Notes: generated from the sequence alone by a model not told the origin. A stretch of 64,000 nucleotides of DNA from Campylobacteraceae bacterium (GCA_027024155.1 JALVTE010000121.1:102313-166312); one strand, 5' to 3'. Positions 35,045-44,460 are shown, counted from the stretch's first letter. Numbers and translations are program-made.

Positions 35045-35725
35045 ATGGAGTTAAAAAATATAGTGCCATGGGGTAGAAATATGCAAGAGTATATGCAGAT
35101 ATTTAACTTAACGCACGATGATATAGTAAATAAAAAGTTTTTAGGCTGTGGCGATGGACCAAGTAGTTTTAATACAGAGGTAGATTGCGAAGGTGGAAGT
35201 GTGGTATCAATAGACCCACTTTACAAATATAGTAAAAGCGAAATTATTGCCAGAATAGATGAGGTAAAAGATGATATTTTAGAACAGGTAGAAGCTAATA
35301 AAGATAGTTTTGTATGGAAAGAGATAGAGAGTGTTGAAGCTTTAGAGAATGTAAGAGTTAATGCAATGTTAGAGTTTTTAATGGATTACAACGAAGGTAA
35401 AGAGGAGGGCAGATACATAGATGCCTCTTTACCAAGCCTGCCTTTTAAAGATGATACATTCGATATTGCTCTAAGTTCTCATCTGCTATTTTTGTATAGC
35501 GAGCATTTAGATTTAGAGTTTCATATTAAATCTATTGAAGAGATGCTAAGAGTTGCCAAAGAGGTTCGTATCTTCCCAATAGTAACTCTAAAAAACAACC
35601 GTTCACCCCATATAAACGAAGTAATAGAGTACTTTAAAAGTTTAGGCTTTAATACCCAAATAGTAAAAAGTAAGTACGAATTTCAAAAAGGTGCTAACGA
35701 AATGTTAGTTTTAAAAAGGCTCTAA
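35045..35725 (+). CDS. SAM-dependent methyltransferase-like protein
   Basis: 226 residues. A degenerate SAM-binding start (FLGCGDGPSSFNTEVDCEGG, then VVSIDPLYKYS) is followed by an inserted helical part and the later methyltransferase motif LPFKDDTFDIALSSHLLFLY, then IEEMLRVAKEVRIFPIVTL. The fold call is fair; the substrate is unknown. It lies one base after the tautomerase-like gene and 50 before slyD. Confidence 0.7.
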   Translation: MELKNIVPWGRNMQEYMQIFNLTHDDIVNKKFLGCGDGPSSFNTEVDCEGGSVVSIDPLYKYSKSEIIARIDEVKDDILEQVEANKDSFVWKEIESVEALENVRVNAMLEFLMDYNEGKEEGRYIDASLPSLPFKDDTFDIALSSHLLFLYSEHLDLEFHIKSIEEMLRVAKEVRIFPIVTLKNNRSPHINEVIEYFKSLGFNTQIVKSKYEFQKGANEMLVLKRL

Positions 35726-35775
35726 CTTTAAGGAAATTTACATACAATAGCGATACAAATTATGAAAGGAATTAA

Positions 35776-36270
35776 ATGGCTATAAAAGAGGCAAATAGTG
35801 TTGTTTCTATAGATTATGAGTTAAAAGAAGTTGGAAGCTCAGAAGTTATAGATAGCAGCAAAGGTAGAATGCCCCTAGAGTTTATCACAGGCAAGGGGCA
35901 ATTAATACCTGGTTTAGAGGCACAACTTGTAGGTATGAATGCTGGTGATAGTGCTAAAATTGTAGTACCTGCAAAAGATGCTTATGGCGAGTATACTCAA
36001 GAGGGTCTTCAAAAGCTCCCACGAGAGCAGTTTGAAGGTATTAATTTAACAGAGGGGATGACACTCTACGGACAAGGTGCAGATGGTCATCAAGCAGAGG
36101 TAAAAGTTGTAGCTTTTGATGATAAAGAAGTTACAATAGATTATAATCACCCATTAGCTGGTAAAGATTTAGAATTTGATGTAACTGTTGTAAGTGAGCG
36201 AGATGCAACTTATGAAGAGGAAGCAACAGGAGTTGTTGGCGGTTATGCAAATTGTAGTATAAGTGGTTGA
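35776..36270 (+). CDS. slyD: FKBP-type peptidyl-prolyl isomerase, SlyD-like
   Basis: 164 residues. The FKBP core is split by an insert-in-flap chaperone domain: VVSIDYELKEVGSSEVIDSS, LEFITGKGQLIPGLEAQLVGM, DAYGEYTQEGLQKLPREQF, then the YNHPLAGKDLEFDVTVV end. It has a short tail (GGYANCSISG) and lacks the His/Cys-rich nickel-binding extension of E. coli SlyD. It is cytoplasmic and acts in folding of nascent or metal-enzyme proteins. It ends at a two-way terminator. Confidence 0.9.
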   Translation: MAIKEANSVVSIDYELKEVGSSEVIDSSKGRMPLEFITGKGQLIPGLEAQLVGMNAGDSAKIVVPAKDAYGEYTQEGLQKLPREQFEGINLTEGMTLYGQGADGHQAEVKVVAFDDKEVTIDYNHPLAGKDLEFDVTVVSERDATYEEEATGVVGGYANCSISG

Positions 36271-36307
36271 TAACATTAGTTTAGAGTCAGGTTGGCTCAT
36301 ACATAAT

Positions 36308-36320
36308 AGCCCTTTTGGGC
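36308..36320 (+). terminator. Small GC hairpin after slyD
   Basis: GCCC-TTTTG-GGC-type hairpin (AGCCCTTTTGGGC) 40 bases after the slyD stop. It may add to the stronger terminator that follows. Confidence 0.3.
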
Positions 36321-36337
36321 ACTAATTGTTATAAACT

Positions 36338-36364
36338 AAACCCTATCAATATGGTAGGGTTTTT
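36338..36364. terminator. Two-way terminator between slyD and the AsmA-like gene
   Basis: AAACCCTA, loop, TAGGGTTTTT: 7-base stem with an A run before it and a T run after it, between convergent genes. The T run overlaps the stop codon of the minus-strand gene. Confidence 0.8.
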
Positions 36365-38948
36365 ACTGATGTAGTAAGTTTTTAAACAGTCCCTTTACCT
36401 CTTTAGGTAAAACTTTTTTAATCTTCTTTTCAACTTTTTTCTCAACATTTTTTTCTATACTTGTGCTATTAGCATCTTTGCCAAATAGTTTTTGTATAAC
36501 TTTTTTCTTAACTTTATTCTTGATATATCCACCAAATACTGGGATAATATGTGGTTTACTTAAAGAGCCTTTTACTTTAAATTGGTAATCGTTACCATTA
36601 AGGATAAAGTGTACTTTTGCATTAATTGTTTGATTTTTTGTATTTACTACACCATTTTTTATATCTATTTTGGTTCTTTTGCTTGAACTATTTATATTAA
36701 ATATTACGGTAGAGTTATCAATATTTCCTGAAATTTTTGCATTAGAGAATAACTCTTTTGATAAATCAAAGTTTGCATACTGTTTCAGAGCATTTACAAG
36801 TTGGCTATTTAAAAATCTTGCATCATTTAGGTTGGCTGTGTAGCTTCCCTTTTTACTTTTTAAGTTATATTCAAAATGAACTTTTGAAATTGCATCTAAA
36901 AAGGCTGGATAGTTTAACATTTTTGTTATTTGAACTACACTTACTCCAGCTGCATCTAATGTTAATTTATCATTGTGTAAAATATAGTTTATAGAGCCAC
37001 CAAACTCATTAGCAATTCCTGTAACTACTAAATCTTTGTTTTGATATTTAATATCTCCATGAACAGATAAGCTACCATTAAATTTCTGTTTCGTTATTGG
37101 TTTTAGTTTTGATAAATCTGGAATATTTATGGTGTATATACCATTTGTTGCTTGAGTTTTTGTATTGTAAAGAAGTTTACTAAACTTTACACTTCCCATT
37201 GATGTATTGAGAACTGGTTTAAGGTTGGCTACTCCTCTTTTTATAATGCCATTTTTTATATTAACTATATATCTAAAATTTTTACCAAGATTTATATTGT
37301 AAAGTTTTTGTAAAACAGCTGTATTTAATGAACCCTTACTATATAAGCTATATAAGCCATTTAAAGTACTTATAGAATTAATTTTGACAATACCATTGAC
37401 AATAGCACTATTTACAAGTTTTGCTTGTTTAAGCATATATAAGATTTTTGGAACCGATAAATTTTTAAAGCTAGCGTATAAACTATTTTGCTTGTAATTT
37501 AACTTTACAACTCCGCCTAAAGATTTTGTGACTCCTTTTAAATTTACAGTTGTGCCAAGTTGCTTTAACTCTCCATTAAATTTAATAGCTCCTCTTAAGT
37601 TTTGCCCAGTTATTTTATTTAAAGCTGCCAACTCTTTTATATCTGCTACAAAAGAGGTACTTAATGCTTTTGTTAAAATTGAGAACTTTGTATTGCTTAA
37701 AAATAGATTAGCAAAATTTGTAATTAAACTACTCTTTTTGGCATATATTACTCCATTTTTCAAGCTACCTTTTGTACTTAATCTATAGCTATAACTTGGT
37801 AGTTTAATCTTTAACATTTTTTTGTTTAATTTACCACTGCTACTTAAATTAAAATTACCATTTAGGGTTTTTAGATTAGGTACATTGATAATACCGCTTA
37901 TTAACCCGCTACTTAAATACTTAGGTAGGTAAGCAGTGTAGATTATTTTTACAATAGATATTTTGTTCAAATTCACTTTTAAGCTATTATTAGATAGAAA
38001 TAGTTTTAAATTTCCACCAAAACTTGAGCTTTTTACACTGAGCTGTTTAATATCTCTCTTTTTATTTACATAAAATGCCCCATTGGCTATAAATTTACCC
38101 CTTAATTTATGTTTTGCAATGCTATTAAGTCTGTTTAATTTTTCAATATTAAGAGTAAAAAACCCTTTTGTAACTAAAAAATCTAGTGTTGTAGTTATTT
38201 TGTTGATAGTTAATTTTGCAGTTGTTGTGTTTATGACTCCATCGCCAACTATAAATTTTTTCTCAACATTTGCTTTTACTTTTGCAGTGAATTTTTCATC
38301 TTTTAGTAATTTAATACCAAATTTTTTACTAATTAATTTACGATTAAAGCTACCATTTTTTATCTCTACATTGGCTAAACCACTTGGATTTTTAATATCT
38401 AATGATGGCATATTAATATTAACAAAAGCGACTCCATCAACAAGAGGCTCTATACTTGCAATAACAAACATTTGTGAAAGTTTAGCACTGTCAATATTTG
38501 CTTCTATGGCTTGGGCTTTACTATCTTTTATTATAAATTTATATTTTATATCTGAGTTAAAAGCTTTACCTTGACCATTTACTCCAAAATCTTTTATATC
38601 TCCTACGGCTTCTCCTGCAATATCTACTTTTGCAACTATCTCTCTATTTTGCACTTTAATTTTATTAGCATCTGCTTTATATTTTAAGTCAAAACTCTTT
38701 TTAAAGTAATCTATATTGCCTTTTGCATTAAATTCAACGCCATTACTTGCTTTCGCATCTACATTTATAAAACCATATTTACTATCTAGTTTTATAATCT
38801 TAATTTTTGGCTCTTTTATCTTTTTTGCTAAAGTTTTATTTACGATAGGCTTAATAACTGCATTACTACCTGCTGGTGTAAATAGTACTACAAAGATAGC
38901 AATAAATATTGCCAATATTGGCAAAATAATATATAATAATTTTTTCAT
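36363..38948 (-). CDS. Large AsmA/YhdP-like inner-membrane-anchored protein
   Basis: 861 residues. One N-terminal membrane helix (about 4-24) is followed by a long, repetitive, beta-rich periplasmic part. Recurring units of about 110-130 residues carry motifs like KLRGKFIANGAFYVN, NLRGAIKFNGELKQL and KFNGSLSVHGDIKYQ, then GG-N/S-hydrophobic strands. A Lys-rich helical C-terminus ends it. This is the look of the AsmA/TamB/YhdP group, thought to carry lipids between the membranes. No known family member can be named. It is a single gene, so nothing in context points to a partner. Confidence 0.6.
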   Translation of the reverse strand: MKKLLYIILPILAIFIAIFVVLFTPAGSNAVIKPIVNKTLAKKIKEPKIKIIKLDSKYGFINVDAKASNGVEFNAKGNIDYFKKSFDLKYKADANKIKVQNREIVAKVDIAGEAVGDIKDFGVNGQGKAFNSDIKYKFIIKDSKAQAIEANIDSAKLSQMFVIASIEPLVDGVAFVNINMPSLDIKNPSGLANVEIKNGSFNRKLISKKFGIKLLKDEKFTAKVKANVEKKFIVGDGVINTTTAKLTINKITTTLDFLVTKGFFTLNIEKLNRLNSIAKHKLRGKFIANGAFYVNKKRDIKQLSVKSSSFGGNLKLFLSNNSLKVNLNKISIVKIIYTAYLPKYLSSGLISGIINVPNLKTLNGNFNLSSSGKLNKKMLKIKLPSYSYRLSTKGSLKNGVIYAKKSSLITNFANLFLSNTKFSILTKALSTSFVADIKELAALNKITGQNLRGAIKFNGELKQLGTTVNLKGVTKSLGGVVKLNYKQNSLYASFKNLSVPKILYMLKQAKLVNSAIVNGIVKINSISTLNGLYSLYSKGSLNTAVLQKLYNINLGKNFRYIVNIKNGIIKRGVANLKPVLNTSMGSVKFSKLLYNTKTQATNGIYTINIPDLSKLKPITKQKFNGSLSVHGDIKYQNKDLVVTGIANEFGGSINYILHNDKLTLDAAGVSVVQITKMLNYPAFLDAISKVHFEYNLKSKKGSYTANLNDARFLNSQLVNALKQYANFDLSKELFSNAKISGNIDNSTVIFNINSSSKRTKIDIKNGVVNTKNQTINAKVHFILNGNDYQFKVKGSLSKPHIIPVFGGYIKNKVKKKVIQKLFGKDANSTSIEKNVEKKVEKKIKKVLPKEVKGLFKNLLHQ

Positions 38949-38981
38949 TAAATCTCCATATTTTTATGTAATTATAGCACG

Positions 38982-39275
38982 CTATAGGTAGCTTTTAGCA
39001 AATTTTTCTACAAAAATTTTTAACTCTTTAAACTCTATATCATATGTATCGATAAGTTGGCTAAATTTTAAGTAGACTTGCCAAACTTTTCTGCTATTTT
39101 TTTCTCTTCCTCGTTTTTTTAATTCAAATGAAACAGCAGCATTTATGAAACCTTTTACAATCAATACCTCTTTAGATTTATCTTTTCGTCGAGGAAACCA
39201 AAACTCTTCTAATACTTCATGTGCTTCAAAAAATTTATGCTCTATTATTAACTTTTTATATTCATCTATTTTCAT
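38982..39275 (-). CDS. DUF309-family protein
   Basis: 97 residues. The DUF309 hallmark FFEAHEVLEEFWFPRR stands near the N-terminus, followed by the helix KGFINAAVSFELKKRG. It is small, all-helical and cytoplasmic, of unknown function. It overlaps the preceding bioC-like gene by four bases, so the two are coupled. Confidence 0.85.
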   Translation of the reverse strand: MKIDEYKKLIIEHKFFEAHEVLEEFWFPRRKDKSKEVLIVKGFINAAVSFELKKRGREKNSRKVWQVYLKFSQLIDTYDIEFKELKIFVEKFAKSYL

Positions 39276-39976
39276 TTACTATCTCCAATTAAAAGCAGAG
39301 CTTCGAACTCTAAATAGTTTAATTTATACTCTTGCATTACTCTTTTTATCTCTCTATAGTCTAAACCTAAACCACCGCCATTAACACCGCTCTTTTTAAT
39401 GTATCTTAGCATATCTAAAGTGTTATTAAATTCAAGTTTAAAATTTAAACGCTCTACATCTGTTGCGATATAATTATTACTGTAAGCACTTAAAATTTTA
39501 TCTATTGTATATATTGGAGATTTTACAGAAGCAATTTTATGCAAACTCTTAAATGTCCCTGAAGTAAAGATAAAGAATGCAGATTTTGGGGCTATTGAGC
39601 TAATATATTTAAAAGTTTTATCTATATCTTTAGCCCACTGTAGCGCTGATGAAGAGATTGCAATATCGATTTTATATTTACTATATATTTTAATAAACTC
39701 TTCTGAATTAAAATCTGCAATATTTAACTCTATTCTCTCACCTTTTGGGTGTAGTTGTAACATATTTTCAGAAAAGTCTACAGCGTAAAATTTATTAAAT
39801 TCTATATTATTACTATTTATAGCATTAAAAACCCTACCATTACCACAACCTATATCTAAAATAGTATCAATTTTTTTTGGTAATTTATTAACTAAAAGTT
39901 CTGCACCTTGCTGTTGAATTTTACTATATTTATAATAATTTTTGGCATTTTGGCTAAATTGTTCTTTTATTCGCAT
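39272..39976 (-). CDS. bioC: Malonyl-ACP O-methyltransferase, BioC-like
   Basis: 234 residues. The N-terminal FSQNAKNYYKYSKIQQQ is typical of BioC, followed by the SAM motif ILDIGCGNGRVF, AVDFSENML, and SSALQWAKD, which matches the conserved BioC region. BioC starts pimelate synthesis for biotin by masking malonyl-ACP as a methyl ester. No other biotin genes are near, but scattered bio genes are common in this group. A general methyltransferase is the alternative. Confidence 0.78.
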   Translation of the reverse strand: MRIKEQFSQNAKNYYKYSKIQQQGAELLVNKLPKKIDTILDIGCGNGRVFNAINSNNIEFNKFYAVDFSENMLQLHPKGERIELNIADFNSEEFIKIYSKYKIDIAISSSALQWAKDIDKTFKYISSIAPKSAFFIFTSGTFKSLHKIASVKSPIYTIDKILSAYSNNYIATDVERLNFKLEFNNTLDMLRYIKKSGVNGGGLGLDYREIKRVMQEYKLNYLEFEALLLIGDSK

Positions 39977-40068
39977 TCTGAAATTAGTTCCTAAAGCTTA
40001 ATTTGGATATAATCGCGCCAATTATATCCAATTTTTTTGGGGTAAACTTTACATTACAGAGGAATATC

Positions 40069-40434
40069 ATGACATCAGCTCTATTTATCGTTCAGATAGT
40101 TTTAGCTATCTTAATTACAATCGCAGTACTTTTACAAAAGAGTTCAAGCATCGGTTTAGGTGCATATAGTGGAAGTAACGAATCACTTTTTGGAGCAAAA
40201 GGTCCAGCAGGATTTTTAACTAAAATCACTTTTGTGTTAGCATTTTTATTTGTAGCTAATACTTTGACACTTGGTTATTTATACTCAAAAGATAGTAAAT
40301 CTAGTGCAGTAGATACAGTAAAAACTATAGATAAAGTTATTCCTGCTCCAAAAACAACTGCTGCTCCATCAGTACCTGTTGCAAAAACTAATGCAACACC
40401 TGCAAAAAAAACAGAAACAAATACAACTAAGTAA
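40069..40434 (+). CDS. secG: Protein translocase subunit SecG
   Basis: 121 residues from ATG 40069 (AGAGGA upstream). The ORF-track start adds 22 residues from non-coding-like sequence. It has two membrane helices (about 2-22 and 52-72) with the conserved loop LLQKSSSIGLGAYSGSNESLFG between them, then a Lys/Thr/Ala-rich tail. SecG is the third, accessory subunit of the SecYEG channel. It heads the run secG-frr-pyrE that is typical of Campylobacterota. Confidence 0.93.
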   Translation: MTSALFIVQIVLAILITIAVLLQKSSSIGLGAYSGSNESLFGAKGPAGFLTKITFVLAFLFVANTLTLGYLYSKDSKSSAVDTVKTIDKVIPAPKTTAAPSVPVAKTNATPAKKTETNTTK

Positions 40435-40541
40435 CACTACAGCCACTGGCTGTGGCTAATCACATCTTCTAAATCCAAAATAAACTACTTTAAACCAAAA
40501 TATAGTTAAAATATAGTTAAATTTTTATCGAAGGATATTTT

Positions 40542-41099
40542 ATGTTAGAAGCAATCTTTAACGAAACAGCAGAGCATATGAAAAAGAGTATTGACTCTAT
40601 GAAAAAAGAGTTTGCAACTCTTAGAACTGGTAAAGTTACAACATCTGTTGTAGACCATGTAAAAGTAGATTACTATGGAACTCCTACAGCACTTAATCAA
40701 GTTGCAAGTGTAACAAGCTTAGATGCTACAACAATAGGTATTTCGCCATGGGAGAAGAACTTACTTCCAGATATCGAAAAGGCAATTCAACAAGCGAATA
40801 TTGGAGTTAATCCAAATAACGATGGCGATTTTATTAAGCTTTTTTTCCCACCTATGACTGTTGAACAGAGAGAACAAATTGTAAAACAAGCTAAAGGGAT
40901 GGCAGAGAAGGCAAAAGTAGCTGTGAGAAATGTTAGAAAAGATGCCAATAATAAAATTAAAAGATTAGAGAAAGATAAAGAGATTAGTGAAGATGAGTCT
41001 AAAAAAGCTCAAGATAAGATTCAAAAATTAACAGATGAGCATACAGCATTAATTGATGAGGCTTTAAAATCCAAAGAAGCCGATATTTTAAAAGTGTAA
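40542..41099 (+). CDS. frr: Ribosome recycling factor
   Basis: 185 residues, exact family length. [35 protein letters not shown] and the Lys-rich helical C-terminal half are diagnostic. It splits ribosomes after termination together with EF-G. It has its own AAGGAT ribosome site and stands four bases before pyrE. Confidence 0.96.
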   Translation: MLEAIFNETAEHMKKSIDSMKKEFATLRTGKVTTSVVDHVKVDYYGTPTALNQVASVTSLDATTIGISPWEKNLLPDIEKAIQQANIGVNPNNDGDFIKLFFPPMTVEQREQIVKQAKGMAEKAKVAVRNVRKDANNKIKRLEKDKEISEDESKKAQDKIQKLTDEHTALIDEALKSKEADILKV

Positions 41100-41102
41100 A
41101 TT

Positions 41103-41711
41103 ATGAATATAGAAGAGATTTATAAAGATGCAGGAGCATTACTTAGTGGACATTTTATATTAAGTAGTGGCAACCATTCACCAAACTATTTACAGAGTGC
41201 AAAAGTTTTAGAAGATACACAAAGAGCTGAATTATTAGCTACAGCTTTAGCAAAACAGATTAAAGATGCTGGTGTAGAAGTAGATACGGTATGTGCACCT
41301 GCTCTTGGCGGTGTAATTGCAGGATATGAGTTGGCTAGAGCTTTAGGTGTTCGTTCTATATTTGTAGAGCGAAAAGGTGGAGAGATGGAGCTAAGACGCG
41401 GTTTTGAGGTATCTAAAGACGAAAAAGTTTTAATTTGCGAAGATATAATTACAACAGGGGGCTCTGCATTAGAGGCTGCTAAAATTATAGAGTCTCTAGG
41501 TGCCGATGTCGTAGCATTTGCAGCACTTGCAAATAGAGGATTTTGTAAAAGAGAAGGTACAGAGAATACTCCAAAAGCGGAGTGTAAACTTCCAACAAAT
41601 AAGCCACTATTTGCACTTGCAGATTTTGAATTTGAAATTTACGAAGCAGACAACTGCCCATTGTGCAAAGAGGGTAGCACTGCAATAAAACCAGGAAGTA
41701 GGGGGAATTAA
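41103..41711 (+). CDS. pyrE: Orotate phosphoribosyltransferase
   Basis: 202 residues. It has the PRPP-binding motif [18 protein letters not shown] near 115, the substrate stretch [14 protein letters not shown] near the start, and [16 protein letters not shown]. It makes orotidine monophosphate in pyrimidine synthesis. The C-terminus has a CPLCKEG cysteine pair, seen in some epsilon forms. It is the last gene of secG-frr-pyrE. Confidence 0.95.
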   Translation: MNIEEIYKDAGALLSGHFILSSGNHSPNYLQSAKVLEDTQRAELLATALAKQIKDAGVEVDTVCAPALGGVIAGYELARALGVRSIFVERKGGEMELRRGFEVSKDEKVLICEDIITTGGSALEAAKIIESLGADVVAFAALANRGFCKREGTENTPKAECKLPTNKPLFALADFEFEIYEADNCPLCKEGSTAIKPGSRGN

Positions 41712-41854
41712 CTCTACTTCTTTTGCAATATTTTATACTTTTTTATTACCTTTTTTACACACTTATTTATTTTAATTTATAATAAAATTATTTATCAACT
41801 CTCTTTAATAAATTTTAATATATGCTACTCTATATCAAAAACAAGGATACCGCT

Positions 41855-42451
41855 ATGCGTAAAATCTTACTATCAATCTCTTTCTTTGCATTAATATTAA
41901 ATAGTGGCTGTAGTAGTACTACTTCTAATAACACATTAAAAAAGAGTGTTCCAAATATCAGTAATGTGTCGTCTATAGACTCTTATAGAGGTAAAATGCT
42001 ATCTTATGTTAATCAAATTAGAACAAGAGGAGCAGTATGTGCCGCACCTACTACACCTTTAGAGTGGAATAGAGTTTTAGAAAATGCAGCAAAATCTCAT
42101 TCAATAGATATGGCTGAGAGTGGAGTGGTATCTCATGCAGGTTCTGGAAGCATATATGATCCAGCAAAAAGTGCTATAGGTATTGGTAGTACATTTATAG
42201 ATAGAATAAAATACTTTGGATATCCTGTAAAACCAGGATTACTTGTAGGTGAAAATTTGAGCAGAACAAGTATTAAACTTACTAAAAGTGATAAACTAAT
42301 GCCTAACTTTAAAATGGCAATACAAAATTTAATTAACGATAGACCACATTGCGAAATAATTATGAACCCTAGATTTAAAGATGTAGGTATGTATATAGTT
42401 AGAAAGGGTAATTACTACTATTTTACAATGGAGCTAGGAGAGAGACTGTAA
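41855..42451 (+). CDS. CAP/SCP-domain lipoprotein
   Basis: 198 residues from ATG 41855 (AAGGAT upstream), where a lipoprotein signal begins (LSISFFALILNSGCSS, Cys about 20). The CAP domain follows: MLSYVNQIRTRGAVC, LEWNRVLENAAKSHSIDMAESG, HAGSGS, GENLSR, HCEIIMNPRFKDVGMYIV. Bacterial CAP proteins are secreted or surface proteins of mostly unknown role. The first family histidine appears kept (KSHSIDMA). It is a single gene. Confidence 0.88.
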   Translation: MRKILLSISFFALILNSGCSSTTSNNTLKKSVPNISNVSSIDSYRGKMLSYVNQIRTRGAVCAAPTTPLEWNRVLENAAKSHSIDMAESGVVSHAGSGSIYDPAKSAIGIGSTFIDRIKYFGYPVKPGLLVGENLSRTSIKLTKSDKLMPNFKMAIQNLINDRPHCEIIMNPRFKDVGMYIVRKGNYYYFTMELGERL

Positions 42452-42677
42452 TCTCTTCTATCAAAAAGCATATATCCTACTAATCTAACAATATTTTTAA
42501 CTTCTGTACATAATTTAAATAGTTAATCTTTCCTTTTCTAAAAAATCATTAAGTCAAAGATAAATTTTTCATTAGAAATGAGCAAATGCTTTGTTGATTC
42601 TAATGTAATATTTGGTTTAAAATTTTAATTCTATTACACTAAGCCTAAAGCATAAAAAGCCAAAAGCCTACCACTAT

Positions 42678-42702
42678 GTCATTCCCGTGAAAACGGAAAT
42701 CC
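42678..42702. repeat. Half copy of the ATTCCC repeat
   Basis: GTCATTCCCGTGAAAACGG followed by AAATCCAC: one end of the element found whole at 32271-32376, with one base changed in the second arm. Downstream CACAGTTTAAA also resembles the inner flank of that element's right end. Confidence 0.65.
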
Positions 42703-42804
42703 ACAGTTTAAAATCTTGTACTCTGACTCTTAAAAGAGTGATAAAGTGTATAGCTTTGAGCTTAAAGCCAAGAAATGGATATGTAATACTTAACTTAATG
42801 GTAA

Positions 42805-42910
42805 TGGAGGCACCCTAAAGATAATAGTGCTCTAATTCTTTTTTAGGAGAATCAGGCGAAAGGTGAGATTTTCCTAAGTGGGACTAAAGTATATGCTTGT
42901 TTTTTATAAT
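42805..42910 (+). ncRNA. Possible structured RNA or decayed riboswitch
   Basis: Two hairpins in a row. The first is GAG-G-CAC ... GTGCTC (about 42808-42832). The second is TTTAGGAGAATC/GATTTTCCTAAG with G-T pairs (42842-42878), whose loop reads AGGCGAAAGGTGA; GTGGGACTAAAG and a T-rich stretch follow. The loop recalls the AGGCAAAAGGACA core of glycine riboswitches and the GGGAC end recalls c-di-GMP-I RNAs, but neither consensus is complete and no gene follows on this strand. Confidence 0.3.
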
Positions 42911-43189
42911 TTTTTTCACTATCTCTCGTAGGGTGCTGAAGTGGATATAGAATCCTTAATAATAGTCTTGTAAGTATCCTATATTGTTTTGGGGTACTTT
43001 TAATTTAAATTAGAGTTTAATTCACTTATATAGAAGTATATTTGACTTTATAGATACTTGAAGTATGCAATAAGAGAATATATAATTTTAGTTAAAAGTT
43101 AAGAATACTGTAGTATCTTTTGAAGTATTTAAATAGTAAAAGTTTAAGTAAATAAAATTAATTCCCCCGTTAGGAGGAATAAGTTACTT

Positions 43190-44029
43190 CTAGTGAAGAA
43201 CTGTTCTACAATTAACTGGTTGCCAAGTGTAGTATGCATTAGATACTTTAACTCTCTTAGTTACAGTAGTGTATCTAGGAGGAGTTTTTAAAGTAACTGT
43301 TCTTGCAGGTTCTACAACTTTTTTAACTCTTACAGTTTTATATTGTGCTGGTACTGGAATTTTTACAGTTTCAGCAGGTTTTGCAAGTACTCTTTTTGTA
43401 ATAGTTTTGTACTGTGCAGGAATAGGAATTCTCTTAGTTGTTGGAGGAGTAACCATTACTCTTTTAGTAACAGTTTTATATTTAGCTGGAACTTTTACAA
43501 GACAGTTTACACCTGTTACGTGACCACCACCAACGATAGGAGTAGTTACTCCACTTCCTCTTTTCCACTCAGTAGTAGCTGGAGATACTAAAATTCTCTC
43601 TGTTACAGTTTTATATTTAGCTGGAACAGTAACTAATTTGTAGCTAGCTGGCTTAACTAATACTCTCTCTGTTACAGTTTTATATACTGGTGGCTTACAT
43701 ACTAACTTATAGCCAGGCTCTCTAACTAATTTTTTCTCAGTTGCATAACCATATTTAGCTGGGATAACTTTTAATTTAGCACCACCCTCATCTACAGTTA
43801 CTTTTTCAGTTTTAGTAGCATATTTAGCAGGAATTAAAACTTTAGCATAACAGTGTCCTGGTTGTGCGTTAGGTGGATATAAACCTAAATCTGAAGGGTT
43901 AGCAGCTTTAACTACTTTTGTGTGTCCTGCACCCATTGCTGAACCAGCAGCAGCTTGTTGTGTACATCCTGTAAATCCTAATGCTAATGCGGCAGCAGTA
44001 GCAATAATGATTCCTTTTTTTAAACTCAT
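43190..44029 (-). CDS. Lipoprotein with eight P-A-x-Y-K-T-V-T-type repeats
   Basis: 279 residues from ATG 44029 (AAGGAGAAGA upstream). The ORF-track start is 22 codons earlier in leader sequence. It has a lipoprotein signal (ATAAALALGFTGCTQQ, Cys about 22) and an Ala/Gly-rich linker. Eight copies follow of a 19-25-residue unit, PAKYKTVTERVLV + PA, interrupted once by a Gly-rich insert (GSGVTTPIVGGGH). There are few cysteines. The unit should form paired beta strands and may bind the wall, another repeat protein or a surface polymer. I know no named family for it. Confidence 0.75.
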   Translation of the reverse strand: MSLKKGIIIATAAALALGFTGCTQQAAAGSAMGAGHTKVVKAANPSDLGLYPPNAQPGHCYAKVLIPAKYATKTEKVTVDEGGAKLKVIPAKYGYATEKKLVREPGYKLVCKPPVYKTVTERVLVKPASYKLVTVPAKYKTVTERILVSPATTEWKRGSGVTTPIVGGGHVTGVNCLVKVPAKYKTVTKRVMVTPPTTKRIPIPAQYKTITKRVLAKPAETVKIPVPAQYKTVRVKKVVEPARTVTLKTPPRYTTVTKRVKVSNAYYTWQPVNCRTVLH

Positions 44030-44103
44030 GTCTTCTCCTTGTTTGTTTAATCTAGTTGCGTATGCAAAAAGATTGTGTTTTATCATATTTAGCATAATGC
44101 CTG

Positions 44104-44150
44104 ATAATCCACAACTAAATATTTCAAATAACTATTTAATTGTGGATTAT
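44104..44150. promoter_or_regulatory. Long inverted repeat upstream of the repeat lipoprotein
   Basis: ATAATCCACAACTAAATA and TATTTAATTGTGGATTAT: 18-base arms with a single mismatch and an 11-base loop, about 75 bases before the lipoprotein start codon. It may be an operator or a leader hairpin. Confidence 0.5.
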
Positions 44151-44384
44151 TTGACATTTTGCACCTTATAACTATATTACTATTACAAATTATAAGATAT
44201 TTTTAATTTTCTCAATTAATATCTTACAAATTGCCATATAAACCATTTTACTACTTTAAAAGCAGATTAATACAATAAAATAGTAGTATAATATTATAAG
44301 TTTGTCAAGTTATTAAAAATTCTATTTAGAGGAGGATATTACTTGATTAAAGTTGAAAAAAATAGTGGAATAAATATGTGGTTA

Positions 44385-44460
44385 TGGTGGCCACGACAGG
44401 ATTCGAACCTGTGACCACTACCATGTCAAGGTAGTGCTCTACCAACTGAGCTACGCGACC
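44385..44460 (-). tRNA. tRNA-Val (anticodon GAC)
   Basis: 76 bases on the minus strand: acceptor GGTCGCG/CGTGGCC, D arm GCTCAGTTGGTAGAGC, anticodon stem CTACC/GGTAG with loop TTGACAT (anticodon GAC), T arm ACAGG-TTCGAAT-CCTGT, and encoded CCA end. It reads GUC and GUU valine codons. It stands alone, with AT-rich flanks. Confidence 0.96.

Larger units (their letters stand above)
42452..43189. other. Gene-free stretch of about 740 bp
   Basis: No credible ORF in any frame. It holds a half copy of the ATTCCC repeat at 42678-42702 and two tandem hairpins near 42805-42910. The remainder is AT-rich and may be decayed sequence. The nearest genes on both sides point into it, so it needs no promoter of either neighbour. 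Confidence 0.65.

Noticed and set aside
42842-42878. Genuine glycine riboswitch
   Set aside because: Only the AGGC-AAAGG loop resembles it. The 5' GGAGAG and GAAGG core elements are missing and no glycine gene follows, so it is kept only as a weak RNA candidate.
43269-43591. + strand ORFs over the repeat lipoprotein
   Set aside because: They arise from the repeats of the minus-strand gene, which has the lipoprotein signal and ribosome site.
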